This document shows positions 44,126 through 52,384 of a stretch of 56,110 bases of DNA, piece after piece. Each line of letters begins with the position of its first letter. The stretch's first letter is position 1. This DNA comes from Mesorhizobium neociceri (GTDB lineage Bacteria > Pseudomonadota > Alphaproteobacteria > Rhizobiales > Rhizobiaceae), in NCBI RefSeq assembly GCF_013520985.1, contig NZ_JACDTY010000030.1:1-56110 (forward strand), given 5' to 3'. The notes beneath the pieces were generated by a model that was not told the DNA's origin, ran no database searches, and worked only from the letters and a program-made list of their open reading frames with translations. Made by a program: the position numbers and the translations under genes.

Positions 44126-44818
44126 ATGGCGCAACGCAAAGCCACCGCGGCTGCGGGAAAAAGCAAGGCAGCCAAGGGTGCGGCAAACGACGCTGCGCCC
44201 AAGGACCGCCGGCGCGAGCGCGGCGAAGCGAGCATACAGCGCATCATCGATGCCACCATCGAGCTCATCGCGGATGAGGGCCTGGCCAGCGTCACCATGC
44301 AGCGCATTGCCGAGCATGTCGGCTCGTCCAACGCACTGGTCGTCTTTCATTTTCGCAGCAAGGAGAACCTGTTCCGGGCCGTGCTGCAATATCTCAGCGA
44401 CCAATATGATGCGCTGTGGCTGACGCTGGTGCGGGCGCCCGGCCTGTCGCCGGTCGAGAGGGTGTTAGGCGCTGTCGATTGCGCGCAGCGCTTTGCCCGT
44501 CTGCATCCGAAATGGGTTTCGGTGTTCGTCGTGTTCTCCAGCGACCGCAAGAGCATGCAGCTCTACAACGAGATCGGCCTGCCCAGCGATCTCGCCTACA
44601 CCGCCGAAGCCCGCGACCTGTTGATCGAGATTTCGCAGAGCGGCGGTTACACCGGCGTCGACATACACACCCTGTCAGAGAGCCTGAACTATCTGGTTCA
44701 CGGCGCCTGGTATTGGGATCATCTCAACCCGTCCAGCCGCGACACCGACGTGCTGCGCAAGACCATGCTGCTCCTGTTGCATCAGGCATTTCCACGGCAT
44801 TTTGAGGTGATGCGTTGA
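44126..44818 (+). CDS. TetR/AcrR family transcriptional regulator (BetI-like)
   Basis: A 230-aa regulator. The ATG at 44126 follows GAGGAAGG within 17 bp; a GTG at 44069 would add 19 residues and is an alternative. A basic N-terminal tail precedes the TetR helix-turn-helix (about residues 35-80; IIDATIELIADEGLASVTMQRIAEHVG). The ligand domain resembles the BetI group. As the last gene of the binding protein-amidase unit it is a likely regulator of that unit. Confidence 0.88.
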   Translation: MAQRKATAAAGKSKAAKGAANDAAPKDRRRERGEASIQRIIDATIELIADEGLASVTMQRIAEHVGSSNALVVFHFRSKENLFRAVLQYLSDQYDALWLTLVRAPGLSPVERVLGAVDCAQRFARLHPKWVSVFVVFSSDRKSMQLYNEIGLPSDLAYTAEARDLLIEISQSGGYTGVDIHTLSESLNYLVHGAWYWDHLNPSSRDTDVLRKTMLLLLHQAFPRHFEVMR

Positions 44819-44957
44819 TCTGTTAGGGCGCTACCGCCGTTAACAGCCGGCCTGGCGCTTCTGCGCGCCAGATACCCATCGATCAACTCGCGCCGGCGTC
44901 ATACAATGTCCCTATTGAGTTGAATCCAGAATATCGTACAACTTCAGGGTGTATTTG

Positions 44958-45539
44958 ATGGAGGGGTGGGTGCAGTTTTCAATTTGGCATTGGGTGATCC
45001 TGCTGCTGCTGATCGGAGTGCCCGTATTTTTCGCTGTCCGATCAGCACGAAGGCCATCACGGAATTCGACTGATCTGGTAGGGTTTGGAGGGTGGCTTTT
45101 GCTGCTCGCAATCGGTCAGACCTTGTCGCCGTTGCGTACATTGGCCGAATTCGGCAATTCGATCGAAGGTTATCAGCAGCTCATGACGCTGCCCAATGGT
45201 CTCTTGGCGACTTATGGCGAGATCGCCTTGTTGCTGGCATTTCTGGTGCTTCAGCTGGTTGTTCTCATTGCCATGTTTCGGCGCAGTCCCCGTTTCAAGA
45301 AGCTGTTCCTCCTCCAGTGGTTTGCAATACCGGTCGTGTTCCTGGTCGACGTTATTTGGATCTCCACTCTTATCAAGGTTTCGGTGAGCCAGGTCCTTGC
45401 GGGGGATGCGCTGGTCAAGCCGATAGTTTCCTTCGTGGTCACCGGGATTTGGGTTGCCTACATCTACAACTCCGTCAGGGTCAGAAACACCTTCGACAGG
45501 GCTGCAGCAAATGCGGAGATCGCGACTGCCTTTCAGTAG
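44958..45539 (+). CDS. DUF2569-like membrane protein
   Basis: A 193-aa protein with four to five hydrophobic segments (first at about residues 8-28). The pattern LVGFGGWLLLLAIGQTLSPLRTL and the late FVVTGIWVAYIYNSVRVRNTF fit the DUF2569 family of small membrane proteins of unknown role. The ATG at 44958 is chosen; a GTG 9 bp upstream is possible. It is isolated between the TetR gene and tRNA-Thr. Confidence 0.75.
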   Translation: MEGWVQFSIWHWVILLLLIGVPVFFAVRSARRPSRNSTDLVGFGGWLLLLAIGQTLSPLRTLAEFGNSIEGYQQLMTLPNGLLATYGEIALLLAFLVLQLVVLIAMFRRSPRFKKLFLLQWFAIPVVFLVDVIWISTLIKVSVSQVLAGDALVKPIVSFVVTGIWVAYIYNSVRVRNTFDRAAANAEIATAFQ

Positions 45540-45661
45540 AGGCGAGAGTTCAGCTTTTTCGCTTGGCCGTCAGCAGTCCTCCTACGCCAAGGCTCCGGAG
45601 GACACTCCTTCGTCTAACGAGCTTCAGGTGGCTTGCCACCCGAAGCTCGAAGAGCGAAGGG

Positions 45662-45737
45662 TGGTGCCCCCGGACGGAATCGAACCGCCGACCTTCGGTT
45701 TACAAAACCGCTGCTCTACCAGCTGAGCTACAAGGGC
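45662..45737 (-). tRNA. tRNA-Thr (anticodon TGT)
   Basis: A 76-nt cloverleaf on the minus strand. The acceptor 5' GCCCTTG pairs with 3' CGGGGGC. The D-arm has AGCTCAGCTGGTAGAGC; the anticodon stem-loop CGGTTTTGTAAACCG gives UGU; the T-loop is GGTTCGATTCC. CCA is encoded. Confidence 0.95.
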
Positions 45738-45896
45738 ACGGCGCTCCGGTTAGCATATTTGCCGCGCCAGTAAAGACAAAACTCCGTTTTCGATTGCCAA
45801 TGAACCCCGCCGGGCCGGCAGGCGCCGCCATGCTGAAAACCGTCAATGCGCTTCCTACATATCGTTCAGGTGCAACCGCATCGAACGGGGTGTCGC

Positions 45897-46064
45897 ATGA
45901 TCAGACTTGTTATCATCCTGCCGCTTGTCGTCGTGGCCTGGTTTCTCGTGGTGAAGCTCATCAAGGACGTGAAGAGCGCCAAAGTCGACTGGACCGGCAT
46001 CGCCACCATTGTCGGCTTTATCGTGCTGGCCTTGTGGCTGCGGCATGTGACGGGGATGGGGTGA
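45897..46064 (+). CDS. Small single-helix membrane protein
   Basis: A 55-aa protein. The ATG at 45897 follows GGGG. A hydrophobic N-terminal helix (about residues 2-20; VIILPLVVVAWFLVV) and a second one (residues 35-47) make a small inner-membrane protein with a short basic loop. No family is recognised. A longer reading from 45846 is less likely because its first part is polar and lacks a ribosome site. Confidence 0.55.
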   Translation: MIRLVIILPLVVVAWFLVVKLIKDVKSAKVDWTGIATIVGFIVLALWLRHVTGMG

Positions 46065-46136
46065 CAGAGAGTGAGTAGCGAATAGTCGGTAGTGAGTGGG
46101 GAGGCCGCATTTTCACTAATCACAACTCACCCAAAA

Positions 46137-46222
46137 CCTTCGAACCTTTCGCCATGCCACCGCGACTGACCCCAGCAGATTTTCCGGCTCCAGAAAAAAA
46201 TCTTCAAACCCTTCGAACCTTT
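46137..46222. repeat. 13-bp direct repeat pair CCTTCGAACCTTT
   Basis: Exact copies at 46137-46149 and 46210-46222, 73 bp apart, each followed by a similar GC-rich stretch containing CACCGC and CGAC. The core TTCGAA is palindromic. Confidence 0.6.
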
Positions 46223-46292
46223 TTCCGCACCGCAACGACAGATGATCAAGAGGCGGATGAATCGCCTCTCCCAACGAAACAAGGAGATCGTC

Positions 46293-46601
46293 ATGTTCAC
46301 GCGCAAAATCGCTTCTGCCCTCATCGCCTCCACCGTCGCCGCCACGTCGCTGGTCGGCACCGTCCAGCCCTCGGCTGCCCACAGCCATCACCACAACCGT
46401 GAAATCGGCATCGGCATCGCCGCCGGCGTTGGCGGCTTCGTGCTCGGCAGCCTGCTCAACCAGCAGCCGCGCACCGTCTATGTCGACGACGAGGGTGGCT
46501 CCTGGCACGTCCGCCGCTGCGCCAACCGCTACTCGAGTTACGATCCGTACTCCGACACTTATGTCGGCTACGACGGCTACCGCCACTATTGCCGCCTTTA
46601 A
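46293..46601 (+). CDS. BA14K-like exported protein
   Basis: A 102-aa protein. The start at 46293 is set by AAGGAG 7 bp upstream. The signal peptide (residues 1 to about 29, ending SAAHS) is followed by a Gly-rich hydrophobic segment (IGIGIAAGVGGFVLGSLL) and a C-terminal HVRRCANRYSSYDPYSDTY region with two Cys, the pattern of the BA14K family first known from Brucella as an immunoreactive protein. It has a clear terminator after the stop. Its molecular role is unknown. Confidence 0.85.
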   Translation: MFTRKIASALIASTVAATSLVGTVQPSAAHSHHHNREIGIGIAAGVGGFVLGSLLNQQPRTVYVDDEGGSWHVRRCANRYSSYDPYSDTYVGYDGYRHYCRL

Positions 46602-46624
46602 CAGGTCGGTTTCAGGCAATGAAG

Positions 46625-46648
46625 AAGGGGCTCCACAGCCCCTTTTTC
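46625..46648 (+). terminator. Terminator after the BA14K-like gene
   Basis: AAGGGGCT (46625-46632) and AGCCCCTT (46637-46644) form an 8-bp stem, with CCAC loop, followed by TTT. Confidence 0.85.
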
Positions 46649-46658
46649 ATCATTCGCG

Positions 46659-47078
46659 CTAGGATTTCTGCGCGTCGATCGGCAACCCTGCCGCGCGGCA
46701 GGCATCCACAATCCCGCCTTGCTGCGTGTTGCCCATTGCGATGAGTCCGAAGCTGTTGTCGGCATCCGGGTAAATCTTGCCAAGGAAAGGCTCATAGTCA
46801 GCAGAGCCGCCGGCGGCGATCTTGTCATCGACAGAGCCGCATACCACGATCTCTTTGCGGCCGTTCACCGTGCGCTCGCCGGCAAGTATGGTTCCGAACC
46901 TCGCTGCCACCGGGTTTTTCAAGTGCTGGCGCACGCCAATGGTGATGGTCTCCTCCAGGGCGAGCGAGACCGCAATGGGATCGGCGCGCTGGCTCGCGGC
47001 GGGTTCAGGTCGCGGCGGTGTCGTCGCCACGCAACCGCAAAGCGAAGCGAAGAGCAAAAGCTGGACCGTTTTCCGCAT
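46659..47078 (-). CDS. Putative lipoprotein of unknown function
   Basis: A 139-aa protein. The start at 47078 gives a short signal peptide with a lipobox-like LCGC (Cys16). A Pro-rich linker follows, then a compact region with VSLALEETITIGVRQHLKNPVAARFGTI, VVCGSVDDK and a C-terminal GGIVDACRAAGLP. The mature domain contains two Cys. No family is recognised. It converges on the BA14K-like gene and is divergent from the next membrane protein. Confidence 0.7.
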   Translation of the reverse strand: MRKTVQLLLFASLCGCVATTPPRPEPAASQRADPIAVSLALEETITIGVRQHLKNPVAARFGTILAGERTVNGRKEIVVCGSVDDKIAAGGSADYEPFLGKIYPDADNSFGLIAMGNTQQGGIVDACRAAGLPIDAQKS

Positions 47079-47201
47079 GCTCGCCTTTTTGCATGCCTGC
47101 GAAAGCCGCGGCAAGACGGGCAACGTCCATGTGGCCGGCGATGTACAGCGATTTTGCGAAAGTCTAGTCTGCCACCCGAGCGCCAATGAGGGGAGGGTGG
47201 T

Positions 47202-47558
47202 TTGGACGAGCAGGACCCGAAGGAAGACCTGATCGAGCCGGTTTTCCGCAATGGCACGGTCACCACCGTCGGCATCCTGCTGGCGTTCTCGCTGGGCTTC
47301 GTCACCCATTGGGCGGCCAACCCGATACCGTGGCAACTCCATCATTTGCTTGCCGTGGTTCCGATCCTGGTTGGCATCGCCCTGCAGATGCGGGCGCTGT
47401 CGCTGCTGCTCGACCTGGATTCGCTCCGCAGGCCAATCTACGAACGCGCCAACCGCATCTTCATGGCCGGCATCATCCTGACCGCCTGCGGCGTCGGGCT
47501 GGCGATTCTGCTCGATGTCTTCGAGGTGTCGGCGAGGAGCGCGCTGGTCGGGGCTTAG
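47202..47558 (+). CDS. Small membrane protein of unknown function
   Basis: A 118-aa protein beginning with TTG, chosen because GGGGAGGGTGG precedes it closely. Three hydrophobic segments (about residues 20-38, 48-70 and 86-107) suggest an inner-membrane protein. The pattern GTVTTVGILLAFSLGFVTHWAANP is typical of small proteobacterial membrane proteins of unknown role. It converges on the IclR gene with no gap. Confidence 0.6.
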   Translation: MDEQDPKEDLIEPVFRNGTVTTVGILLAFSLGFVTHWAANPIPWQLHHLLAVVPILVGIALQMRALSLLLDLDSLRRPIYERANRIFMAGIILTACGVGLAILLDVFEVSARSALVGA

Positions 47559-48380
47559 TCAGGTCAGCCTGACGCCGCCGATCATCTTGGTCACCTCCGC
47601 CGCCGCGTCGCGCACCAGCGGCCCGATCTCGCCTAGCCGCTCCGGCGTCACCCGTACGGTCGGGCCGGACACCGAAACGCCACCGATCGGCTCGCCGAAT
47701 TCGTTGAAGATGGCGGCGGCCACGCAACGCATGCCGGGATGGCGTTCCTCATCGTCGACCGACCAGCCACGGTGCTTGATGACAGCCAGATCATGGGCGA
47801 GGGTCGAAATGTCCGACAGCGTCTTGTCGGTGAAGCGCTGCAGGCCCGATTTGCGCAGGATGGCTGCGACGCGTTCGGGCTCGAGCTGCGCCAGCACCGC
47901 CTTGCCGATGCCGGAGGCATGAAAGGAGCTGCGCGTGCCCGGGCGGAAGAAGGCGCGGATCGCCTGATGCGTCTCGACCTGGCTGACGAAAACGACGCAA
48001 TCGTCCTCCGCGACGCCGAGATTGGCGGTCTCCCCGGTCCTTTCCATCAATTCCTGCATGACGATACGGGCGCGGTCGACCAGCTTGCGGCGGCGCAGGA
48101 AGGCCGAGCCCATGCGGTAGGTCTCGACGCCGATCGACCAAAGCTGGTCCGTTGTATCGAACTCGACCATGCCGTGGCTCTGTAACGTCATCAGCATGCG
48201 GTAGGCGGTGGAGGCGGCAAGGCCGCTTTGCGCCGATATTTCGCTCAGCGACAGGCCGCTGCCTTCGGCGACGATGGCGAGGATGCGCAAGGCCCGGTCG
48301 AGCGACTGCACCGAACCGGCCTCGGCCGGGCCGTTGAAAGCGCGCGGCCGGCCGCGCTGGCGTTTTTCACTGGTTTCCAT
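47559..48380 (-). CDS. IclR family transcriptional regulator
   Basis: A 273-aa regulator. The N-terminal winged helix (residues 25-85) includes SVQSLDRALRILAIVAEG and LAASTAYRMLMTLQSHGMVE. The C-terminal effector domain (from about residue 95) has FHASGIGKAVLAQLEPE. Divergent from gcl across a 204-bp AT-rich promoter region that carries palindromes, it is the likely repressor of the glyoxylate operon, like AllR or GclR types; the effector (glyoxylate or allantoin-like) is inferred. Confidence 0.92.
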   Translation of the reverse strand: METSEKRQRGRPRAFNGPAEAGSVQSLDRALRILAIVAEGSGLSLSEISAQSGLAASTAYRMLMTLQSHGMVEFDTTDQLWSIGVETYRMGSAFLRRRKLVDRARIVMQELMERTGETANLGVAEDDCVVFVSQVETHQAIRAFFRPGTRSSFHASGIGKAVLAQLEPERVAAILRKSGLQRFTDKTLSDISTLAHDLAVIKHRGWSVDDEERHPGMRCVAAAIFNEFGEPIGGVSVSGPTVRVTPERLGEIGPLVRDAAAEVTKMIGGVRLT

Positions 48381-48414
48381 GCCGGCATTGTCGCCGATTT
48401 CGCCCAAAACACAA

Positions 48415-48429
48415 TGAAAAAGTTTTTCA
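48415..48429. promoter_or_regulatory. Perfect 15-bp palindrome, candidate IclR operator
   Basis: TGAAAAAGTTTTTCA has 7-bp arms around a central G. Its 3' half is repeated in context as TTTTTCACTG[A/G]TTT at 48423-48436 and at 48363-48376 within the start of the iclR gene. More TGAAAAA runs lie at about 48504-48530, near the gcl start. Confidence 0.6.
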
Positions 48430-48584
48430 CTGATTTTTGGAACTGGATTTATGGAAAACGAAAAAGTTAGCGAAATCAGTTGGTAAAAGTCATTTTCTCG
48501 AAATGAAAAAATATTCTGAAAAAGTTGAAAAATAGCCGGCGCGCTGGCATTGTCAGCCAACCAACAATCTTGCGGAGGCTGACC

Positions 48585-50366
48585 ATGGCCAGGATGCGCG
48601 CTGTCGATGCAGCGGTTCTCGTTCTCGAAAAGGAAGGCATTTCCTGCGGCTTCGGCGTGCCGGGCGCGGCGATCAACCCGTTCTATTCGGCGCTGAAGGC
48701 GAGGGGCTCGATCCGCCATATCCTGGCGCGGCATGTCGAGGCCGCTTCGCATATGGCCGAAGGCTACACCCGGGCCATATCAGGCAATATCGGCTTGTGC
48801 ATCGGCACATCCGGCCCGGCCGGCACCGACATGATCACCGGCCTCTATTCGGCGGCGGCGGATTCGATCCCGATCCTGTGTATCACCGGGCAGGCGCCGC
48901 GTGCCCGGTTGAACAAGGAGGATTTCCAGGCAGTCGACATCGCAGCCATCGCTGCCCCTGTCGCCAAATGGGCGGTCACGGTGATGGAGCCTTATCTGGT
49001 GCCGATGGCGCTGCAGAAGGCGTTTCACCTGATGCGTTCGTCGCGGCCGGGTCCGGTGCTGATCGACCTGCCGGTCGACGTGCAACTGGCCGAGATCGAG
49101 TTCGATATCGACGCTTATGAGCCGCTTGTCCCGTTCAAGCCGGCAATGTCGCGCGCCCAGGCCGAAAAGGCGCTGGCGATGCTCAACGCTGCGGAAAAGC
49201 CGCTGATCGTTGCCGGCGGCGGCATCATCAATGCCGATGCATCTGACCTGTTGATCGAATTCGCCGAGATCACCGGCGTTCCGGTCATCCCGACGCTGAT
49301 GGGCTGGGGCGCGATCCCCGACGATCACCGGCTGATGGCCGGCATGTGCGGGCTGCAGACGTCGCATCGCTACGGCAATGCGACGATGCTGGAAGCCGAT
49401 TTCGTCTTCGGCATCGGCAACCGCTGGGCCAACCGCCATACCGGTTCGGTCGACGTCTACACCAAGGGCAAGAAGTTCATTCATGTCGATATCGAGCCGA
49501 CGCAGATCGGCCGGGTTTTCGCGCCGGATCTCGGCGTCGTCTCGGATGCCGGTGCGGCGCTGAAGATATTGCTAGACGTCGCCACCGAATGGAAGACGGC
49601 GGGCAAGCTGCGCGACTGGTCGGGCTGGGCGAAGGAATGCCAGGCCCGCAAGAAGACGATGAAGCGCAAGACGCATTTCGAGCAGGTGCCGTTGAAGCCG
49701 CAGCGCGTCTATGAGGAGATGAACAAGGCGTTCGGCCGCGATACCACCTATGTCACCACGATCGGCCTGTCGCAGATCGCCGGGGCGCAGTTCCTGCATG
49801 TCTACAAGCCGCGCAACTGGATCAATTGCGGCCAGGCCGGCCCGCTCGGCTGGACGTTGCCGGCAGCGCTCGGTGTGCGCGCCGCCGATCCCGACCGCAC
49901 CATCGTGGCGCTGTCGGGCGATTACGACTTCCAGTTCATGATCGAGGAACTGGCGGCCGGTGCGCAGCACAAACTGCCGTACATCCATGTCGTCGTGAAC
50001 AACGCCTATCTCGGCCTGATCCGCCAGGCGCAGCGCGGTTTTTCCATGGATTTCGAGGTCAGCCTGGCCTTCGAGAACGTCAACCGTGCCAACGACCCCG
50101 AGGCGGGCTACGGCGTCGACCATGTCGCGGTCGCCGAGGCGATGGGCTGCAAGGCGGTCCGGGTGCGCAAGCCGGAAGAGTTCGCCGGCGCATTCAAGGA
50201 GGCTGAGCGGCTGATGAAGGAACATCAGGTGCCGGTTGTGCTCGAATTCATCCTCGAGCGTGTCACCAACATTTCCATGGGCACGGAAATCGACAAGATC
50301 ACCGAATTCGAGGACCTTGCCGAAAGCCATGAGGACGCGCCGACGGCGATCGTCATGCTCGACTAG
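48585..50366 (+). CDS. gcl: Glyoxylate carboligase (tartronate-semialdehyde synthase)
   Basis: A 593-aa thiamine-diphosphate enzyme that joins two glyoxylate molecules to tartronate semialdehyde and CO2. The diagnostic change is Val51 (ARHVEAAS), where related ThDP enzymes have a catalytic Glu; this is exactly the residue known from Escherichia coli Gcl. The ThDP-binding region has SGDYDFQF and VVVNNAYLGLIRQAQ. TGCGGAGG precedes the ATG at 48585. It heads the gcl-hyi-glxR unit, and the hyi start is 11 bp after its stop. Confidence 0.97.
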   Translation: MARMRAVDAAVLVLEKEGISCGFGVPGAAINPFYSALKARGSIRHILARHVEAASHMAEGYTRAISGNIGLCIGTSGPAGTDMITGLYSAAADSIPILCITGQAPRARLNKEDFQAVDIAAIAAPVAKWAVTVMEPYLVPMALQKAFHLMRSSRPGPVLIDLPVDVQLAEIEFDIDAYEPLVPFKPAMSRAQAEKALAMLNAAEKPLIVAGGGIINADASDLLIEFAEITGVPVIPTLMGWGAIPDDHRLMAGMCGLQTSHRYGNATMLEADFVFGIGNRWANRHTGSVDVYTKGKKFIHVDIEPTQIGRVFAPDLGVVSDAGAALKILLDVATEWKTAGKLRDWSGWAKECQARKKTMKRKTHFEQVPLKPQRVYEEMNKAFGRDTTYVTTIGLSQIAGAQFLHVYKPRNWINCGQAGPLGWTLPAALGVRAADPDRTIVALSGDYDFQFMIEELAAGAQHKLPYIHVVVNNAYLGLIRQAQRGFSMDFEVSLAFENVNRANDPEAGYGVDHVAVAEAMGCKAVRVRKPEEFAGAFKEAERLMKEHQVPVVLEFILERVTNISMGTEIDKITEFEDLAESHEDAPTAIVMLD

Positions 50367-50377
50367 GGAGAAAAAGA

Positions 50378-51175
50378 ATGCCGCGTTTTTCAGCCAATCT
50401 GTCGATGCTCTTTGGCGAGCACGATTTCCTCGACCGTTTCGATACCGCCGCCCGCGCCGGCTTCAAGGGTGTCGAATATATCGGCCCCTACGACCATGCG
50501 CCTGACGTGGTCGCGGCGCGGCTGAAGAAGAATGGGCTCAGCCAGGTGCTGTTCAACCTGCCGGTCGGCGACTGGGGCAAGGGCGAGCGCGGCATTGCCG
50601 TGCTGCCGGACCGTGTGCCGGAATTCCGGCAAGGCATCGCCAAGGCGATCTCTTATGCCCATGCGCTCGGCTGCGAGCAGGTCAATTGCCTCGCCGGCAT
50701 CGCGCCGCAAGGTGCCGATCGTTCGGTGCTGGAAAACACCTTTGCCGAGAACCTGGCGTTCGCCGCCGAGAAACTGGAGCAGGCCGGCATCCGGCTTTTG
50801 ATCGAGCCGATCAACACCCGCGACATCCCGGGGTTCTTCCTGAACTATTCGGAGCAGGCGCTGGCGCTGATCGACCGCGTTGGCTCGAAGAACCTCTATT
50901 TGCAATACGACATCTATCACATGCAGATCATGGAGGGGGATCTCGCCCGTACCATCGAGGCTAACCTTGGCCGCATCGCGCATATACAGCTTGCGGACAA
51001 TCCCGGCCGTCACGAGCCGGGGACGGGCGAGATCAATTATCCCTTCCTCTACGAGCACATCGACCGCATCGGCTATTCCGGCTGGGTTGGGGCGGAATAC
51101 AAGCCGAAGGCCGGGACGGAGGCTGGATTGGGGTGGTTCAGGGAGTTGAACGGGCAGGGGAGTGCGGCGGCTTAA
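50378..51175 (+). CDS. hyi: Hydroxypyruvate isomerase
   Basis: A 265-aa TIM-barrel enzyme (AP endonuclease 2 superfamily) that interconverts hydroxypyruvate and tartronate semialdehyde. Conserved elements are the start PRFSANLSMLF, LIEPINTRDIPGFFL with a metal-binding Glu, YDIYHMQIMEGDL and HIQLADNPGRHEPGTGEINY. AGGGAGAA precedes the ATG. It sits between gcl and glxR. Confidence 0.96.
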   Translation: MPRFSANLSMLFGEHDFLDRFDTAARAGFKGVEYIGPYDHAPDVVAARLKKNGLSQVLFNLPVGDWGKGERGIAVLPDRVPEFRQGIAKAISYAHALGCEQVNCLAGIAPQGADRSVLENTFAENLAFAAEKLEQAGIRLLIEPINTRDIPGFFLNYSEQALALIDRVGSKNLYLQYDIYHMQIMEGDLARTIEANLGRIAHIQLADNPGRHEPGTGEINYPFLYEHIDRIGYSGWVGAEYKPKAGTEAGLGWFRELNGQGSAAA

Positions 51176-51184
51176 GCGTCGCAA

Positions 51185-51304
51185 CCCCCTCATCCGGCCG
51201 CTACGCGGCCACCTTCTCCCCGAGGGGAGAAGAGATCGCCGAAGTTGACGCCTACCTCTTCTCCCCGGCGGGGAGAAGGTGGCCCGAAGGGCCGGATGAG
51301 GGGG
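51185..51304. repeat. RIME-like mosaic palindromic element
   Basis: The terminal arms CCCCCTCATCCGGCC (51185-51199) and GGCCGGATGAGGGGG (51290-51304) are perfect inverted repeats. Inside, CACCTTCTCCCC and GGGGAGAAGGTGG also pair, and each half has a small hairpin (GGCCGCTACGCGGCC; GGCCCGAAGGGCC). The style matches rhizobial intergenic mosaic elements. It lies between hyi and glxR within the operon. Confidence 0.8.
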
Positions 51305-51334
51305 CGTTTCACACAGTCATTTGGAGAGAAAACT

Positions 51335-52252
51335 ATGGAAACCATCGGCTTCATCGGCCTCGGCATCATGGGTGCCCCGATGGCAGGGCATCTGCTGGAC
51401 GCGGGCTACAAAGTCATCGCCAGCGCCCACCGCTCGAAGCCACCGGCCGACCTGGTCGGTAAGGGCCTAAAGACCGTAACAGGCCACGCCGCCGTAGCCA
51501 AGGCGGCCGACATCGTCATCCTAATGGTGCCCGACACACCGCAGGTAGCCGACGTGCTGTTCGGCGACAACGGCGTCGCATCCGGCCTCACCAAGGGCAA
51601 GCTGGTTATCGACATGAGCTCGATCTCGCCGATCGAGACCAAGGTTTTCGCCCGGAAAATAAACGACCTCGGCTGCGACTATCTCGATGCACCGGTCTCA
51701 GGCGGCGAGGTTGGCGCCAAGGCGGCGTCGTTGACCATCATGGTCGGCGGAGAGGACAACGCGTTCGAGCGCGCGCGGCCCGTTTTCGAGAAAATGGGCA
51801 AGAACATCACGTTGGTCGGGCCGAACGGCGTCGGCCAGACGACCAAGGTCGCCAACCAGATCGTCGTCGCGCTGACCATCGAAGCCGTCGCCGAGGCGCT
51901 TGTCTTTGCCTCAAAGGCCGGCGCCGATCCGGCCAAGGTCAGGCAAGCGCTGATGGGCGGGCTGGCGGCTTCGCGCATCCTCGAAGTGCATGGCGAGCGC
52001 ATGGTCAAGCGCACCTTCGCGCCAGGCTTTCGCATAGAACTGCACCAGAAGGACCTCAACCTGGCGCTGGAAGGCGCCAAGGCGCTGGGTGTCTCTTTGC
52101 CCAACACCTCGACGACGCAGCAGCTGTTCAATTCCTGTGCGGCCAATGGCGGGGCAAAAGAGGATCACTCGGCGCTGGTTCGCGCGCTGGAGCGGATGGC
52201 CAATTTCGAAGTCGGCGGCACAGCGGCCGAAGCCAAGGGCAAAGCGGCATAG
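51335..52252 (+). CDS. glxR: 2-hydroxy-3-oxopropionate (tartronate semialdehyde) reductase
   Basis: A 305-aa beta-hydroxyacid dehydrogenase that reduces tartronate semialdehyde to glycerate with NAD(P)H. It has the dinucleotide loop GFIGLGIMGAPMA, the DAPVSGGEVGAK substrate segment and the catalytic Lys in GQTTKVANQ. The start at 51335 is set by TGGAGAG just upstream; the longer reading from 51245 runs into the repeat. It is third in the glyoxylate unit, separated from hyi by a 120-bp palindromic repeat. Confidence 0.95.
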   Translation: METIGFIGLGIMGAPMAGHLLDAGYKVIASAHRSKPPADLVGKGLKTVTGHAAVAKAADIVILMVPDTPQVADVLFGDNGVASGLTKGKLVIDMSSISPIETKVFARKINDLGCDYLDAPVSGGEVGAKAASLTIMVGGEDNAFERARPVFEKMGKNITLVGPNGVGQTTKVANQIVVALTIEAVAEALVFASKAGADPAKVRQALMGGLAASRILEVHGERMVKRTFAPGFRIELHQKDLNLALEGAKALGVSLPNTSTTQQLFNSCAANGGAKEDHSALVRALERMANFEVGGTAAEAKGKAA

Positions 52253-52303
52253 GTCAGGAGAGGGCGGCGCAACGTTCCCAAGCCGCCAACTCTTGTCCGA
52301 TCA

Positions 52304-52352
52304 GAGAACGGGTTCCTGCGTCTGTCACGGGAGCCCGTTTCTCGTTTCGTCA
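52304..52352 (+). terminator. Terminator after glxR
   Basis: GAGAACGGGTTCC (52304-52316) pairs with GGGAGCCCGTTTCTC (52329-52343), imperfectly, and is followed by GTTTCGTCATATC. It sits between the glyoxylate unit and the convergent rlmB gene. Confidence 0.6.
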
Positions 52353-52384
52353 TATCTTTTGGCCCGCGGCCTGCCGCTTCCGAC

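Noticed and set aside
42497..44404. A 635-codon minus-strand frame across the amidase and TetR genes
   Set aside because: It has no family pattern and lies opposite the amidase triad and the TetR helix-turn-helix.
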